A stretch of 64,000 nucleotides of DNA from Ligula intestinalis. Taxonomy: Eukaryota; Platyhelminthes; Cestoda; Diphyllobothriidea; Diphyllobothriidae. A program made the position numbers and the translations under genes. Shown piece after piece: positions 11,545 through 22,419 of this stretch. The DNA is taken from assembly GCA_036362985.1 (NCBI GenBank), contig JAYGXS010000005.1:57208844-57272843 (forward strand). The letters are read 5' to 3'. How positions within the stretch are numbered: position 1 is the first letter of the stretch; each line of letters starts with the position of its first letter. Below the pieces are notes generated by a model, which worked only from the letters and a program-made list of their open reading frames with translations, was not told the origin of the DNA and ran no database searches.

Positions 11545-12240
11545 CTATCTGTTCTCCGAATGGTGGTTTGCTTTTGACAAATTTAGTTTCAGCAGCGAAT
11601 ATGGATTGGACAAATTTTTGCACTTGTTGATGGATTGGGGGACCGTGAACCATGACTCAAGTAATTCTTGGCTCACTCTATTGTCATCTCTTGCGAGAAT
11701 TTCGGCCTCATCAAATTTGAATGTGTAGCCGGGTTTCGTCGAATGAGCCGCAACTTGAGAATTGGCATCATTTCGCCGCAATGCTGCCACGTGTTCGGCA
11801 AGTCGCGTCTCAGGAAGTCTGCCAGTTCCTCCGACAGAGTTGCTTTGTCCGCAACTGCACCAGATCCTGTAGACGACCCCAGATTTTTCTTGCCGTGACA
11901 ATGGGTCTTTCGGTTTCATGAGCTGACGCCTTATGGTTGCTTTCGGCCTGTGTGTGAATCCAACTCCAAGTGGTGCGAGAAGGCGGCCTCCGAGACGTTT
12001 GTAACGTACGGGATCGCTCGCCAAATTCCGGGATCCGTGTGACTTGGTTGGCCATCTCGTTTGCGCAAGCATCGGTTGACAAAGTTGCGTGGGTAGCCAT
12101 TTTGTCTGAACACCCTTCGAAGGTATTTTACCTCGGCAACTTTATCTTCTGGTTCACTGCAGTGCGTCTCAACAGGCCGATAGAGCGTCCTTACGCAAGT
12201 GCGTTTGTGGCTGATTAGGTGGTTGCTGTTGTAATTCAGG
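11545..12240 (-). pseudogene. PLE C-terminal fragment with GIY-YIG endonuclease
   Basis: Read on the minus strand, the fragment starts RILNYNSNH and ISHKR, a segment that follows the RT in other copies. It runs through RQNGYPRNFVNRCL, IPYVTNVSEA and KPKDPL into the endonuclease: VVYRIWC-x-C, a degenerate GGTGR where YVGxT is expected, TRLAEH and ESW near the end. Two overlapping frames (11,545-12,072 and 11,931-12,302) show at least one frameshift near 11,980. It is not functional as it stands. Confidence 0.82.
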
Positions 12241-12320
12241 ATTCGAAACGTCAGGCGTATAAACATATGGTCCCAGCGATCTAGTCGTCTTCTACGTCTC
12301 AAGTATAATCTCTGTTTACG

Positions 12321-13199
12321 CGGTAGAAGTACAGTCGATCCTCTATCTTGTGAAAAATCAACCGAAATTCTGAAATTTGTTTTCGATTTTAACAGAATAC
12401 TTAAGTGGATTTGTAATATTGATTACCGTACAGCCTTATCTCAAGATACTTCATTCTCGTCAAGATGCCGCCTTTTGAATAAGTCTCTTTTTGACCATCT
12501 GCTAAGGCAAACTCGGCAGAAATGATTACTTATGGAGTATGCATATTTAATTATCAGTTATACATGCCCTTATAACTTTAATTTTCTTTTATAGAATACA
12601 TGGACAAAAATATTCCTATTATACTCGTTTGGTACAATACTAAGTCTTCTTCAAATTTTGTGCTCTAAAACCTTGGAGTCTTAAAGAAGTTTCTATTTAT
12701 GAGATTTTTTACGACAGTGAAATGTCATTCCTAATACACCGCATCTGTATATTGATTAATGTTGCCTATAAAGTATACAAGGTGGTCCATGTGCATTGTA
12801 AAATTTTATGAGAACTATATGACCTCTTCCTCGCGTCATAGGAAAGTATGTACTTTTCCCCAGGTTGGATGTATAGAGCACTTAATATGGAAACTTGAAT
12901 TAAAGTGTACCGACTGGTAGGGTTAAAACCTTTTCGGCAATTTAGTAACTCTATTTATAAAACCGAACGGTTCCCCTTCTTCGAGTAAAAAAAATTAACA
13001 AGATGTAACACGCTACCAAATCCGTACAAAAAGGAATATTTCTGTTCATGTTTTCTATAAAATATAGTTTTAAGGACATTGATAAGTAAAGAGAAAGCTG
13101 CAGGTTATATAAGTAGTCATTTTTACATAGTATGCTTTTGGTAAGCGGCCAGAAAAAAAGTTCATTCAAAAGCGGCATCCTGACATGACTGAAATATCT
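12321..13199. repeat. Intron sequence ending in a dispersed AT-rich repeat
   Basis: About 13,005-13,200 matches 43,405-43,600 in the same direction at moderate identity. Shared marks are CGCTACCAAA, TTCCATAAAATATA-like sequence and a CAGAAAGA/CAGAAAAA block. No coding potential is seen. The rest of the interval holds nothing recognised. Confidence 0.5.
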
Positions 13200-13419
13200 C
13201 GACTCTCACCGAGACCGCGAATGTTTCACAATTGGTTCAATTGAATTAAGCAACTTTATCAAGCCTCCCTAAAAATTCAGGGAGCCTAGTAGTCGTTCTG
13301 TTGGATCCTAGATGATTGCTTAGGAAATCCTGCCTTGTAGTAGAGCGTTGGCTACACAAATGTCTTCAACCCCTACTGAGGCCGCGAATTGTTCACAATT
13401 GGTTTCAGTTTAGTTTGTT
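13200..13419. repeat. Two direct copies of a CAATTG-containing repeat
   Basis: About 13,205-13,245 and 13,373-13,412 share a GAGxCCGCGAA motif followed by TCACAATTGGTT. Related sequence occurs in reverse near 30,102 and 51,655. It appears to be a dispersed repeat end next to the 3' end of the LINE that follows. Confidence 0.5.
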
Positions 13420-13523
13420 TTATTAGGAAAATATAGGTAAATACCTTTGAACTCCGTCTTTGTCCATAGCTATCACGCAGAACATGTGGCGTTGCCAGTA
13501 ATGGAACTGCGGTAGGGGGGCAG

Positions 13524-13602
13524 ACAGTTAAAAAACTCCTTAGGCATCATTCATAAGTTTAGTTTTGAATGCCATTTGTGGGATTTTAAGGAGAAAAACT
13601 GT
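13524..13602 (-). repeat. Conserved hairpin in the LINE 3' UTR (copy 1)
   Basis: ACAGT at one end pairs with ACTGT at the other, and CTCCTTA pairs with TAAGGAG, leaving an A-rich (U-rich in LINE sense) internal loop. The same arms occur at 31,560-31,634 and 32,274-32,353, with a less conserved loop. It may be a feature of the LINE RNA 3' end. Confidence 0.6.
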
Positions 13603-13889
13603 CGCCTGTGGGGGGGGGGCGAAGGGAACATGTTAATCGGATGTCCTGCTGCTGAAAGTGTGTGGATCATGTCAGGAGGAGGCCATCGCGGTTGTTCAAT
13701 ATCCTAATGGTCACACGGGGAGATGACTGCGGTGGTCACGGTGTCGGAGATGCGCCCATCATATGCCCATGCGAACCAGAGGACGAAACTTGCAATCAGT
13801 TATTCTAAACAGACATAGTACTGAAAAGTAGCGAGCAGTCTGTTTTTTTAAACAAAAAAGTTAGACTGCAATATAATTAGCCTGCTTCA

Positions 13890-16768
13890 TTACAGATAAT
13901 GTCTTTTTCTATGCTGATCCAACTGCATCTTAAACGTGTCCACAGATGGCGACATGACAATGTATGCGGGTAGAGCATTCCATTCCTGGATTACCCTCTT
14001 AGAGAAGAAGAATTTTCGTGTGTTAAATCTTGCCCCAGTCACACGTGACTTGAGAGGGTGTCCGCGCAATATAGTAGTAGTGGCCAGCTCAAAGAAATCG
14101 TTGGATGCTAGGCAACAATTTTGATCCCGCAGCATGCGAAATGCCTGTATCAGGTCACCGCGCAGCTGTCTGTAATCCAGAGGAAATAAGTCAAGTTTGG
14201 TCAGTCGTGTCTCGTAAGGAAGGTACGCTTGGCCTCGCACTAACTTATTTGCCCGTCGTTGTACCCTTTCAAGGTTTTTTTGTCTTTGACTGCCCAAGGT
14301 TTCCAGGCTTGAATGGAAAATTCCAGTTGGGGTCGCACAAATGCGCCGAAGACCTTGCCAAAGACAACTTTATCAAACTTAACAAAGGCGCGCTTGATTA
14401 GATACAAGCTCGACATTGCGGATTTGGCCACTTTCAGGTTGTGGAGTGATGGCTTATGTGAGGGAGTGAACCACACCCCCAGATCCCTCTGGGCCTCTAC
14501 TTCTGGCAGCGGTGTGTTATTTAGATTGTAAACCCTCCGATACGAAGTGTTAGTACTACTGAAACGCATTATGTTGCATTTGGCGACATTAAATGGCAGG
14601 AGCCATTCGTTTGACCATTGCTCGAGTCGGTGCAAATCTGCCTGCAGATTTGCTTCGTCGTCTTCGCTACGAATGACCTTCCGGAGTTTTAAATCATCGG
14701 CGAACATTGCGGTTTCGCAGTCTAATCCACTTATTCAGTCGTCGATATATATAACGAAAAGGATAGGACCCAGAACAGAACCCTGGGGGACCGAACTATC
14801 AACTGCCACCTCCGCTGATCACCAATACATATGGTTTGAGTTCGGCCAGTCAGCAAGTTTTCGATCCATCGCAAAAGGTTGCCTGTTATCCCTATACGTC
14901 TAAGCCTGTATAGGAGACGTTGATGCGGCACAGTGTCAAATACCTTCTTGAAATCTATGAAGACAGCGTTCACCGTGTTTCCTTGATCGAGTGCTCTGGT
15001 CCATTGCTCTAGATAGAAGAGCAGATTTGTCAAGCAGAACCGTCCTCTACGGAATCCGTGCTGTTTATCAGAAAGAAGTCAATAACACTCTAAGAATTGC
15101 ATCAACTCTATTTTGATAATTCGCTCCATGATTTTGCAACATAATGCAGTAAGGCTTATTGGCCTAAAGTTGTTTGCGGACGCCCGACTCCAACTTTTGT
15201 GTATGGATGAGATCCACGCTGTCTTCCAGTCGGATGGCAGTTGGCCTGTGTTTAGGGAGGCCCGAAAGAGTAACTGCAGGGGTTCTGCCAACGCCACGGC
15301 TAGCTCTTTCAACAGCTTTGCAGGTATGCCGTCCAGTCCTGGCGACTTCGTGTCTTGGAGCTTAAGCAGTTCTTGCAAGACAGTAACTTCTGTACGCACT
15401 ACATAGTTAATGGTCGGAAACTCCTCTGTACTAAAATTGGTAACGGTTAGCTCGACCCCCCTCGTAAAAACCAACTGAAATAACCCGGATAGATGCTCGG
15501 CCTTTGCTTTGTCCTCGCAAATTTTGGCGCCGTCATCCGTTTTTAACAACGGGATAGGGTCTCTATTTCGGGTAGATCGCCTAATGTAGTTGTAGAAGAC
15601 CTTCGGATTTCCTACTGCACGGTTTATTAGGTCACTCTCGAAACTTTTGCGGGTTTTTAGTACAAGGCCCTTAACTCTATTCCTCTGTGCTTTGTACTTG
15701 CTGTACGACTCGGTGGTCTTCTCTCTCCGATACGTTCGAAACAGCTTTTCTTTACGGTTAACCTCCTTCTTCAGCGTGTTTATTAGCCACTGGGGGCTAT
15801 TTGTGGCTTTCATTTTCGAGATGGGGCAGAAACTGGTGATTAGCCCGTGTAGTAAGTCTTTAACACCGTCCAATCCTCGTGTACACGCCCGGTGAATGCC
15901 TCCCTCCAGTCTACGCTACGCACTTTGGTTCTTATTTGGTTAAAGTTTCCGCGCCATATGTTGTGTCTAACGGTCGCGCTACGATCAGGAACAGAGAAGA
16001 GTGAGTACTCCCACTGTAGTACTACGTGGTCGCTTTTGCCTAGAGGAGATAAACAATTTACGACGTCTACACTGTCAGGTGCTTTTGACAGTACAAGATC
16101 TAGGCAGTTAGCCTGTTTCCCTCCACACTGCCTGGTCGGAGATAAAACGCGTTGTGATAGAAAGGCTTTTTGTACCGTGCGTAGGAGTCGGCCATCAAAA
16201 CTTAATTCTGACCCTGTCGCAGAACTAAGGTTTCAGTCGATATGCGGAGCATTAAAGTCGCCTATAATCATGACATTGGATCGCACGGCAGATGCTTCAA
16301 CTTCCTCAATCAGGCTATTATCTGACTCTGGATCGTTCGACGGTGGTCGGTAAACCGCCAAAATGTCAAGGGCTTGAGACCCTGGCGTTCTGACGGTAAG
16401 CCAAAGGGCCTCTATATCGGACGCGAGCTGGTCGGTTTTGTTTACGCGTGCAGGCCATGTCTACCATAAGTGGGCACACCCCTACCCTGACACCCGGCTC
16501 TGTCTTTTCGGAACAGCTGAAAACCGGGTAGAGCAACTTCCCGATCGTCTATCTTTGTGGATAACCATGTTTCCGTTATACAGACCACATCTGGTTCCAC
16601 TTGGTACATAGTAATCTTAAGCTCGTCTAATTTAGACAGCAGGCTTTGTGCATTGCTGTACATGCACTTTAGTTTCCTTTGTCGGCTTGTTCGGGTAGTT
16701 TTTACGTTCGGGCTCAACCCTCCCCCTACTGGGTCGATTGCGCGGTTATCTGGAACGGACCTGTCCAA
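13890..16768 (-). pseudogene. CR1-like LINE ORF2 (endonuclease-RT), broken
   Basis: Pieces in order along the minus strand. The endonuclease start is 16,768-16,442 (SNAQSLLSKLDEL, ITETWLS, ALPGFQLFRKDR). The N-terminal RT is 15,873-15,079 (KSPGLDGIPAKLLKELA, FRPISLTALCCKIMERI). The RT core is 15,033-14,731 (VFIDFKKVFDTVPHQRLL). Beyond it are MFADDLKLRKV at about 14,707 and the C-terminal domain to 13,890 (RRANKLVRGQ, YRQLRGDLIQAFR, FFFSKRVIQEWNALP). At least four frame changes or stops interrupt it. The middle of the endonuclease (16,440-15,900) is readable only in fragments. Confidence 0.85.
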
Positions 16769-18800
16769 GGTGAGAACAATGGACGTTGTATCACTTGGTT
16801 GTTGTAAATAACCAAGTTTTGTTCTCCTTTGCTGTGTCGCTCCTTCATTTTTTTAACGAGTTGACGACGTTTGTCTCGTTCTGCAACTGAGAAATCCTGC
16901 TGAAAAAAAACTCCCGTGTGAGAGTCTTTTATTCTAAAACGCTTAGACAGGATGAGCTTTGCTTCTTGGCTGCTGGCCATGACCACCTTCAGAGGTCTGG
17001 GACGCATCGATCCAGTTGGGCCCTCTGACCGTTTTTCAAGGCGGAATGCCTTAACGTACTCGATTGTTACGTTGGGTCCCAGCATTTTGTTCATAAGCGC
17101 ACCGAAGAGCTGGATGTCTGCGGAATGCCGGTCCATGGGAGTGGTTGCGGTTGATTCTGCCAATCTCTGTATTATGACGTTGGATTCTCTCTTAGCGACA
17201 TTTTTTACGCCTACGACATTGTCGCTTAATTTCTGACTAACAGCTCTTGTGTTGCTATTTAGACGATTATGTTTGAGACCGGAGTCTATTGAGGCAGTTC
17301 CAGCCTCGTTTTCTACTGCTGGCCTCGGGCTGGCCGATGTGGTTGCTTCCCGGCCATGGACTTTGGTGCGATTTCCATGCAGTTTTGCGGGGCCGGGCAC
17401 TAAAACTTTGAGGGCCTTAACACTTGTATCTTTTTTGTCGACAGCGAGCTTGTTGAAATCTGCCTCAACTGTGGCAACTTTGTCAGTTTTGGGGGCCTTC
17501 ACTCCGGGTTTTGGCACGCTCTTGCCTGTTTTTTGTGTGCGCCTTTACTTGAAGTATTAACGCACCTGTATCTACTTTGCTGGTAGGAAGGTTTTTCAAA
17601 TTTACCTAAACTGCGTCTACTTGGTCAGCTGTTTGGGCCTTCACTTCAAGTTTTGGCACATTCGTGTCTTCTGTTGACGAAGCATTAACTGTAGATGCTG
17701 GCACACTCTTATCGTTTTTGTTTTTTGTCAACTGTGGGGTTATTCAAATTTTCCTCATCTGCGGCAATTTGGCCAACGGTGGAGGCCATCACCCTAAGTG
17801 TTGACTCCCTTGTATCTACTTTGCTGGCAGAGAGGGTTTTCAAGTCTGCTTGGTCAGCTGTTTGGGCCTTTACTTCAAGTGTTGGCACACTCGTGTCTTT
17901 TGTTGTGGAAGTCTTAACTTTAGGTGCTAGCACACTCTTATAATTTTTATCGACTGTGAAGTTATTCAAATTTTCCGCAGCTGCGGCAATTTGGCCAACG
18001 TTGAAGGCCTTCACTCTAAGTGTTGACGCCCTTGTGTCTACTTTGCCGGCTGGAAGGTTTTTAACATTCGCCGCATTTGCGTGCAGTTCTTTCGTCCTAC
18101 CAGAACGCAGTTGTCTCGGCGCAGATATTGGGCCCTGGGCAACTTCTTCTTCCTCTCGAATCTTTATTCGTGCGGTTTTGTTGATTTTAGCCCTGGATAA
18201 GGGTGAGATCGATTCTGCGGTTGGACGTTTCATCCACCTTTCGGCAACTTTAACGGTCCTGGGGCTCAAGCCTGCCTGACATTGTACGCTCTGGCACGTT
18301 TGTGTATGCTTGTCCTCCGATTTGGGCGTGTCTGGACCTTTTAGGTGTTGGCTGCTAGTAAGCGCCCTTAATGTTGATAAGAGCTGTGGATTGCAACTAA
18401 TCTCGTCAATTGGTCTTTACTTGTCGAGTTTAAGCAGTTCTGCAAGTATTTCTGATAGTAGGTTCGTAAGACACTCTAGTCCTATTACTTTTTGCCGCAT
18501 CTTTTTGCAGTGATTATAACCCTCTGGGCATACTGTGTCACCAGTGTTAGTGCACGCAACTGTCGGTGGCCCTCGCAACTCAGTTGCGGTAGCCGAGGTG
18601 TTTAAACGGTCGCCCCCTGGGTCGCGCGTTCGCGGTTCGCTGCTAACTCCAGTGTTAGTGCACGTAACTTCCGTCTGCCCTCGCAGCTCAGTTGCGGTGG
18701 CCGAGGTGTCTAGGCGGTCGCCCTCTGAGGCGAGCATGCGTGGATCGATGCCACCTCTAGACGCGACTTTTTCCTCACGCGCGACAGTTGGGTCGTGAAT
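16726..18800 (-). pseudogene. CR1-like LINE ORF1, repeat-bearing and split
   Basis: The C-terminal part (17,517-16,726) has RESNVIIQRLAES, RPRPLKVVMASS and then SVAERDKRRQLVKKM and NLVIYNNQVI, an RNA-binding ORF1 ending also found in the second LINE. Upstream frames (18,269-17,709 and 18,737-18,417) are separated from it by stops. Two blocks of internal tandem repeats occur. ATATELRG with CTNTG occurs twice between about 18,540 and 18,730. A unit of about 74 codons (TLRV, VGQIAA, ENLNN) repeats between 17,560 and 18,060. ORF1 proteins bind the LINE RNA as chaperones; the repeats are not a standard part of the family. Confidence 0.7.
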
Positions 18801-18839
18801 GTCTGCGTTTTGTGAGCACAGATAACAACAAATTTTGGG

Positions 18840-19440
18840 ACGGCCTACAGTTATGTTGCACTTGTATTCTACTCTAATATCCTGTCGAAATCTATATTGT
18901 CTATACTAGTAGAAACTATTTCGGGTTGACCAGAGCAGGAAAGACAGCAAAAATATAGGTTAGCCAATACTGATGTAGTGCTTGTCTTCTAATCTGATAT
19001 CCAAGCTGTGGGTTAAAGTGTCAAATTGATAGTGTCTACGCTAGTAAAAACGGTTTGACCGCGTAACTACAAACGAGATAGTTTGATCTGTGAGTCTGCA
19101 ACAATTATACACAAGCAGTCTATCAATTAATACACAGCAGTATATAAATTTTAGACTCAGCCTCTCCGCAGATATTCCTCAGTGACCCTGAAGAATTTGA
19201 TTTGCACAGGTGGAGTGTGTAAACCAAGCCAATAATCCCAGCAGGATGCTCGATTTGGAGAAAAATTCCTGGTCGAACAGCGAGGGTATTGAAGGAAATT
19301 GGACGGAAGATCGTATAACACAGTGTGTTTTTTATTCAGTTTCACTCTGAAGACAATTTCTTTCGACGTAGAAGTTGAAATAACTTTGCCTTCTTCTGCT
19401 AAAAAATTCAAACCGCGCGGGTTCAATTCAGTTCCGGGTT
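18840..19440 (-). promoter_or_regulatory. LINE 5' UTR, presumed internal promoter region
   Basis: About 300 bp (19,140-19,440) matches 37,440-37,740 upstream of the second LINE in the same orientation, including the CAGGATGCTCGATTTGGAGAA block on the + strand. Full-length LINEs carry an internal promoter in the 5' UTR; the promoter role is inferred from position only. Open frames inside it are not conserved between the copies. Confidence 0.5.
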
Positions 19441-19569
19441 AGCTGAATTAGGAAAATCTGCTTAACCTCCCTTACAATCTTGAGAGTAGGTTGTACTCTA
19501 CTCAATAATAAAACCGTTCTTAGGTACTTTGTTCGAATCAAAATCACATTCCTGAATTTAGGTTGGCCT

Positions 19570-19640
19570 TTCAAGAAATATGGAATCTTGCCAATACAAG
19601 CGAACATGCGTGTCCCAGAAAGCAATAAATATGGAATCTA
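19570..19640 (-). repeat. Solo terminal piece of the PLE family
   Basis: The block containing GCCAATACAAGCGAACATG and GTCCCAGAAAGCAAT matches the extreme end of the PLE tail at 11,240-11,295, and also 40,040-40,080 and 53,985-54,015. No body or hammerhead core is attached here. Confidence 0.5.
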
Positions 19641-19739
19641 CTGCCTATGGTAGATGCTGAATCGCAGATGTAGTCTCTGTTTACGCGTTAAAAGTATATT
19701 CTGTCACTCGTCCTGTCTATTGTCCCTCTCCCTCCACAG

Positions 19740-19897
19740 CCGTACTGCTTGGCCTCATCATCATTGGTCTAGCCTTTCTACTGAAGTATGTGCCCTCGGG
19801 TGTACTGACTATGGCCTTCAGCATCTTCGGTGCTGTGGGTGGCCCCATCTTCACGGTCTTTACATTGGGAATCCTATTTCCCTTTGTTAACAAATGG
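19740..19897 (+). CDS. SLC5 symporter, internal exon C
   Basis: 158 nt after a long pyrimidine tract and CAG acceptor, ending TGG before GTGAG. The first two bases complete an Ala codon with the G carried over from exon B. It encodes a hydrophobic helix (VLLGLIIIGLAFLL), a short loop (KYVPSG) and the next helix with AFSIFGAVGGPIFTVFTLGILFP. The GxVGGP-x5-F-x-LGI pattern is a hallmark of SMCT/SMVT-type SLC5 members. The exon ends in phase 0. Confidence 0.93.
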
Positions 19898-20076
19898 GTG
19901 AGTCGACTATATATATATTTTTCAAACTTCACAGCCAACTGTTTGGGACCTCTGACCACCACATGAACTTTGTTTAGTTCGGAAGCCTATTCGATCGGTG
20001 TTCGCACATTCCTGAGTGCACATCATCGTAGATAGACATTTGGGTCAAGAACATGAGTTAAAATAGGGGCTTACTG

Positions 20077-21170
20077 CTAGCTGCTGGTTGGTCCACCGTC
20101 CCCTTGTCTCATTAGACCTCTGCTCGTGCGGATGTGCAACCGTGCGGCCTCATATGGCTTGGGGAGGTCTATACTTCTGTTGATTGAGTAGCTGTCCGTT
20201 TTCCAGGCCTCAATAACTTCCCTCGCCAGTTTGCTGTCGGCTCGGCCTATGACCTGGGCACCCTCAAAGTCGAACCGATGCTCGTTTTCTTGACAGTGCA
20301 TGGCGATGTGCGAGCGTCCCTCCGTTCTGTCTACGGCTAAAGAATGCTCGTGTATGCGGGTTCTCAGTCGTTTGTCCGTCATGCCGCAGTAGTTGGCCCG
20401 ACAGTCTAGACAGTTGACGCGATAAAAAATACCCGACGTATCTGCCGGTGCTAATCGGCCTTTGGGTTGCATTACTAAGCGGCGGATAGTAGCTTCTGGC
20501 CGGTGTCCCACGCCCACATTAAGCGGTTTGAGCACGCGCTCAATGGCCTCGGAGACGTTCTTCACGTAAGGTAGGCTACGAAAGGTTGCCGGCCTTTGGT
20601 TTTGCTCCTCCTCGTTCTTCGTGTGTCTTCGGTACAGGCATTTGTTTACGAAGCTACGCGGGTATCCGTTAGTGCGAAACAGGCGCCAAAGGGTTTTCTG
20701 CTCTTCTAGCTTCTTGTTCTCCGTGCTGCAGTGTGTTTGGATGCGGCGAAAGAGCGTCCGGATGCAACTACGTTTATGCGAGCTGGGATGATTGCTGTTT
20801 TATTGCAGAATCTTTTTCGTGTATGTCGCTTTACGAAAGACGCCAGTCTGGAGCGTTCCGTCTGCCTGTCTTGATATCTGGACATCAAGAAATGGGAGCT
20901 TTGCGTCCTCTTCTTCCATCGTGAACTGAATCTGTGGAAAGATCGAGTTCAGTTCTCTTTTAAAGTTATCTTTAGCGTCTCGGTGTAGGATGACAAAGGT
21001 GTCGTCTACGTAGCCCATCCAGAATTTCGGCTTGTAGGACTGAAATACCCGAGTTTCCAGTTCTTGCAAGACCGCCTCNNNNNNNNNNAGCGGTCTGAGC
21101 ACGCGCTCAATGGCCTCGGAGACGTTCTTCACGTAGGGTAGGCTAGGAAAGGTTGTCGGCGGAGGCGAAA
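20077..21170 (-). pseudogene. PLE RT/GIY-YIG fragment, interrupted by an assembly gap
   Basis: Reading the minus strand from 21,078, the RT palm end is present with MGYVDDTFVIL (catalytic YVDD), then FTMEEEDAKLPFLDVQI and VFRKATYTKKIL. The linker follows, with NGYPRSFVNKCL, RSLPYVKNVSEAIERVL and GHRPEATIRRL. The endonuclease is FYRVNC-x2-C, YCGMT, TRIHEHSLAVDR and EAWKTDSYSINR, ending near 20,077. A frame change lies between 20,566 and 20,800. On the other side of the 10-N gap the linker segment (SLPYVKNVSEAIERVLRP) appears a second time, so the order at 21,070-21,170 is suspect. Confidence 0.85.
21079..21088. other. 10-N assembly gap
   Basis: Placeholder gap inside the minus-strand PLE. Sequence just right of it (21,089-21,165) duplicates 20,516-20,595, which suggests a misjoin or a collapsed multi-copy element. 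Confidence 0.95.
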
Positions 21171-22265
21171 TACCTCAATTCCCTGTTCATATCTAACATT
21201 TATCCGCGATCCTTCATACGTGAGTGCCGACGAAGGCCCATCCGAAGTCGACCAAACGACGAAAACGCAAAGTTCAGGCTAGCGATCCCCTACGTGAAAA
21301 ATGTTTCGGAGGCGACAGCTCGACTCCTGAACCCTTTCGGAATTGGGGTGGCCCACAAACCCGATTCAACCATCCGGCAGCAGAAAATGAGACCTAAGGA
21401 CCCACTTCTGGCAACGGAACAATCTGCAGTGGTCTACACCATACCATGCCAAAATTGCAGCACAAGGTATGTTGGTGAAACGGGTAAACGCCTCTGCACA
21501 AGACTGCATGAACACCAACTTGCAGTCGATCGCGAGGATAAACTGTCACTGGTATACGGCCACATGGACCGGGAGAAGCATAAGTTCGCTTTCGAAAACG
21601 TCAAAGTCTTCGGCCGATCCAACGACAAGATGACCAGATTGGTGCTTGAAAGTTGGGCACTCGTGGGCACAATCAAAAGAAATATTGATTTAAATCCAGC
21701 CTATCAGGCCCTCCGGACAAGACTCCAATCAGCCCCGACGAGGCCGCCGACGCTAGCGAGCAACTTGCAACTTCGTCAACAGTGGCCACAGACGCGGCAG
21801 AGGAGGAGAACTAATAGCGACTCCAACGACCGACATGAGTCATCGGTCCACCGACGAGCCCAAACATGTGAGCCGGGTCCGCGCTTTGAATTCCAACCGG
21901 TCCAGCTACCCGAGTATGGAAGGAGAGCCGATAGTAACCGGCCAAGCGCACACGATATGCACACAGACCTGATGGCGACAACAACAAACGTACAGGCGAC
22001 GAGGGATGTAGGAGAACGGGCAGAGAGGGCCCTTCGCCTAGCACACGACCGGGATGACTCACCTACCCACCGACGGACACCGGACCCGGAACGAGGGCTG
22101 ATCCGCGCATCCGGCTCAGAGGGGAGGTCGGGCGGTGGTCACACTACCGGGCCGGTTAACTTAGACGCGTTAACGACACACGGACAGGCAACGGATGACA
22201 CACACGGGCGCCAGCCACCCACAATGGAGGTGCCGCAGCCAATCCACGGACAGCACGAAGTTTAG
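21165..22265 (+). CDS. PLE GIY-YIG endonuclease with long C-terminal extension
   Basis: The open frame encodes about 366 residues without the RT. KYLNSLFISNIYPRSFIREC and AIPYVKNVSEATARLL form the linker. The endonuclease follows: VVYTIPC-x2-C, RYVGETG, LCTRLHEHQLAVDRED, a conserved LESW, and NIDLNPAYQALRTRL. The paired cysteines and HxH fit the zinc-binding variant of GIY-YIG typical of PLEs. After about residue 200 the protein is rich in Arg, Thr, Pro and Asp and looks disordered. The frame is intact to its stop at 22,265, but without an RT the copy is incomplete. The true start is unknown because the fragment is truncated. Confidence 0.8.
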   Translation, partial: AKYLNSLFISNIYPRSFIRECRRRPIRSRPNDENAKFRLAIPYVKNVSEATARLLNPFGIGVAHKPDSTIRQQKMRPKDPLLATEQSAVVYTIPCQNCSTRYVGETGKRLCTRLHEHQLAVDREDKLSLVYGHMDREKHKFAFENVKVFGRSNDKMTRLVLESWALVGTIKRNIDLNPAYQALRTRLQSAPTRPPTLASNLQLRQQWPQTRQRRRTNSDSNDRHESSVHRRAQTCEPGPRFEFQPVQLPEYGRRADSNRPSAHDMHTDLMATTTNVQATRDVGERAERALRLAHDRDDSPTHRRTPDPERGLIRASGSEGRSGGGHTTGPVNLDALTTHGQATDDTHGRQPPTMEVPQPIHGQHEV

Positions 22266-22351
22266 CGCATAGGTGAAGATACGAGGTCCAGATAAATTAT
22301 CCCAGAACGGAGGTGCCGCAGCCAATCCACGGACAGCACGAAGTATAGCGC
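22225..22351 (+). repeat. 43-bp direct repeat pair in PLE tail
   Basis: Two copies beginning GGAGGTGCCGCAGCC, 84 bp apart, differ by one base. The first runs over the ORF stop codon. Confidence 0.85.
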
Positions 22352-22419
22352 TCGTGCGTCAGCCATCGCTACAACACCAGATGGGCTGCGCGGCCTTCCA
22401 ACTCTCGGCAAGCAGGAAC

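Larger units (their letters stand above)
11237..12320 (-). mobile_element. PLE with inverted, hammerhead-bearing ends
   Basis: A minus-strand PLE body (11,545-12,240) is followed on the same strand by its 3' tail (11,393 down to 11,237). A second tail copy in the opposite direction (12,245-12,320) abuts the start of the body. The two tails share the GAAACGUCAGGCG core and about 50 bp beyond. They therefore face outward on both sides. Confidence 0.75.
13420..19440 (-). mobile_element. CR1-like LINE, full length but broken, antisense to the host gene
   Basis: Along the minus strand the element has a 5' UTR (19,440 to about 18,840), ORF1 (about 18,800-16,800), ORF2 (about 16,770-13,900) and a 3' UTR ending near 13,420 in a TTTCCTAATAAAA-like terminus without poly(A). 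The 5' UTR is shared with the LINE at 32,816-37,745, and both begin near AACCCGCGCGGTTTGAA, so both appear full length at the 5' end. ORF2 has several stops and frameshifts. Confidence 0.85.

Noticed and set aside
12205..12262. Plus-strand hammerhead at the right tail of the PLE at 11,237-12,320
   Set aside because: GAAACGUC is present, but the sequence before it belongs to the PLE body, so there is no proper CUGANGA or helix II.
19157..19426. Minus-strand frame upstream of the first CR1-like LINE as a host gene
   Set aside because: The matching region at 37,421-37,720 is in other frames; it is the shared LINE 5' UTR.
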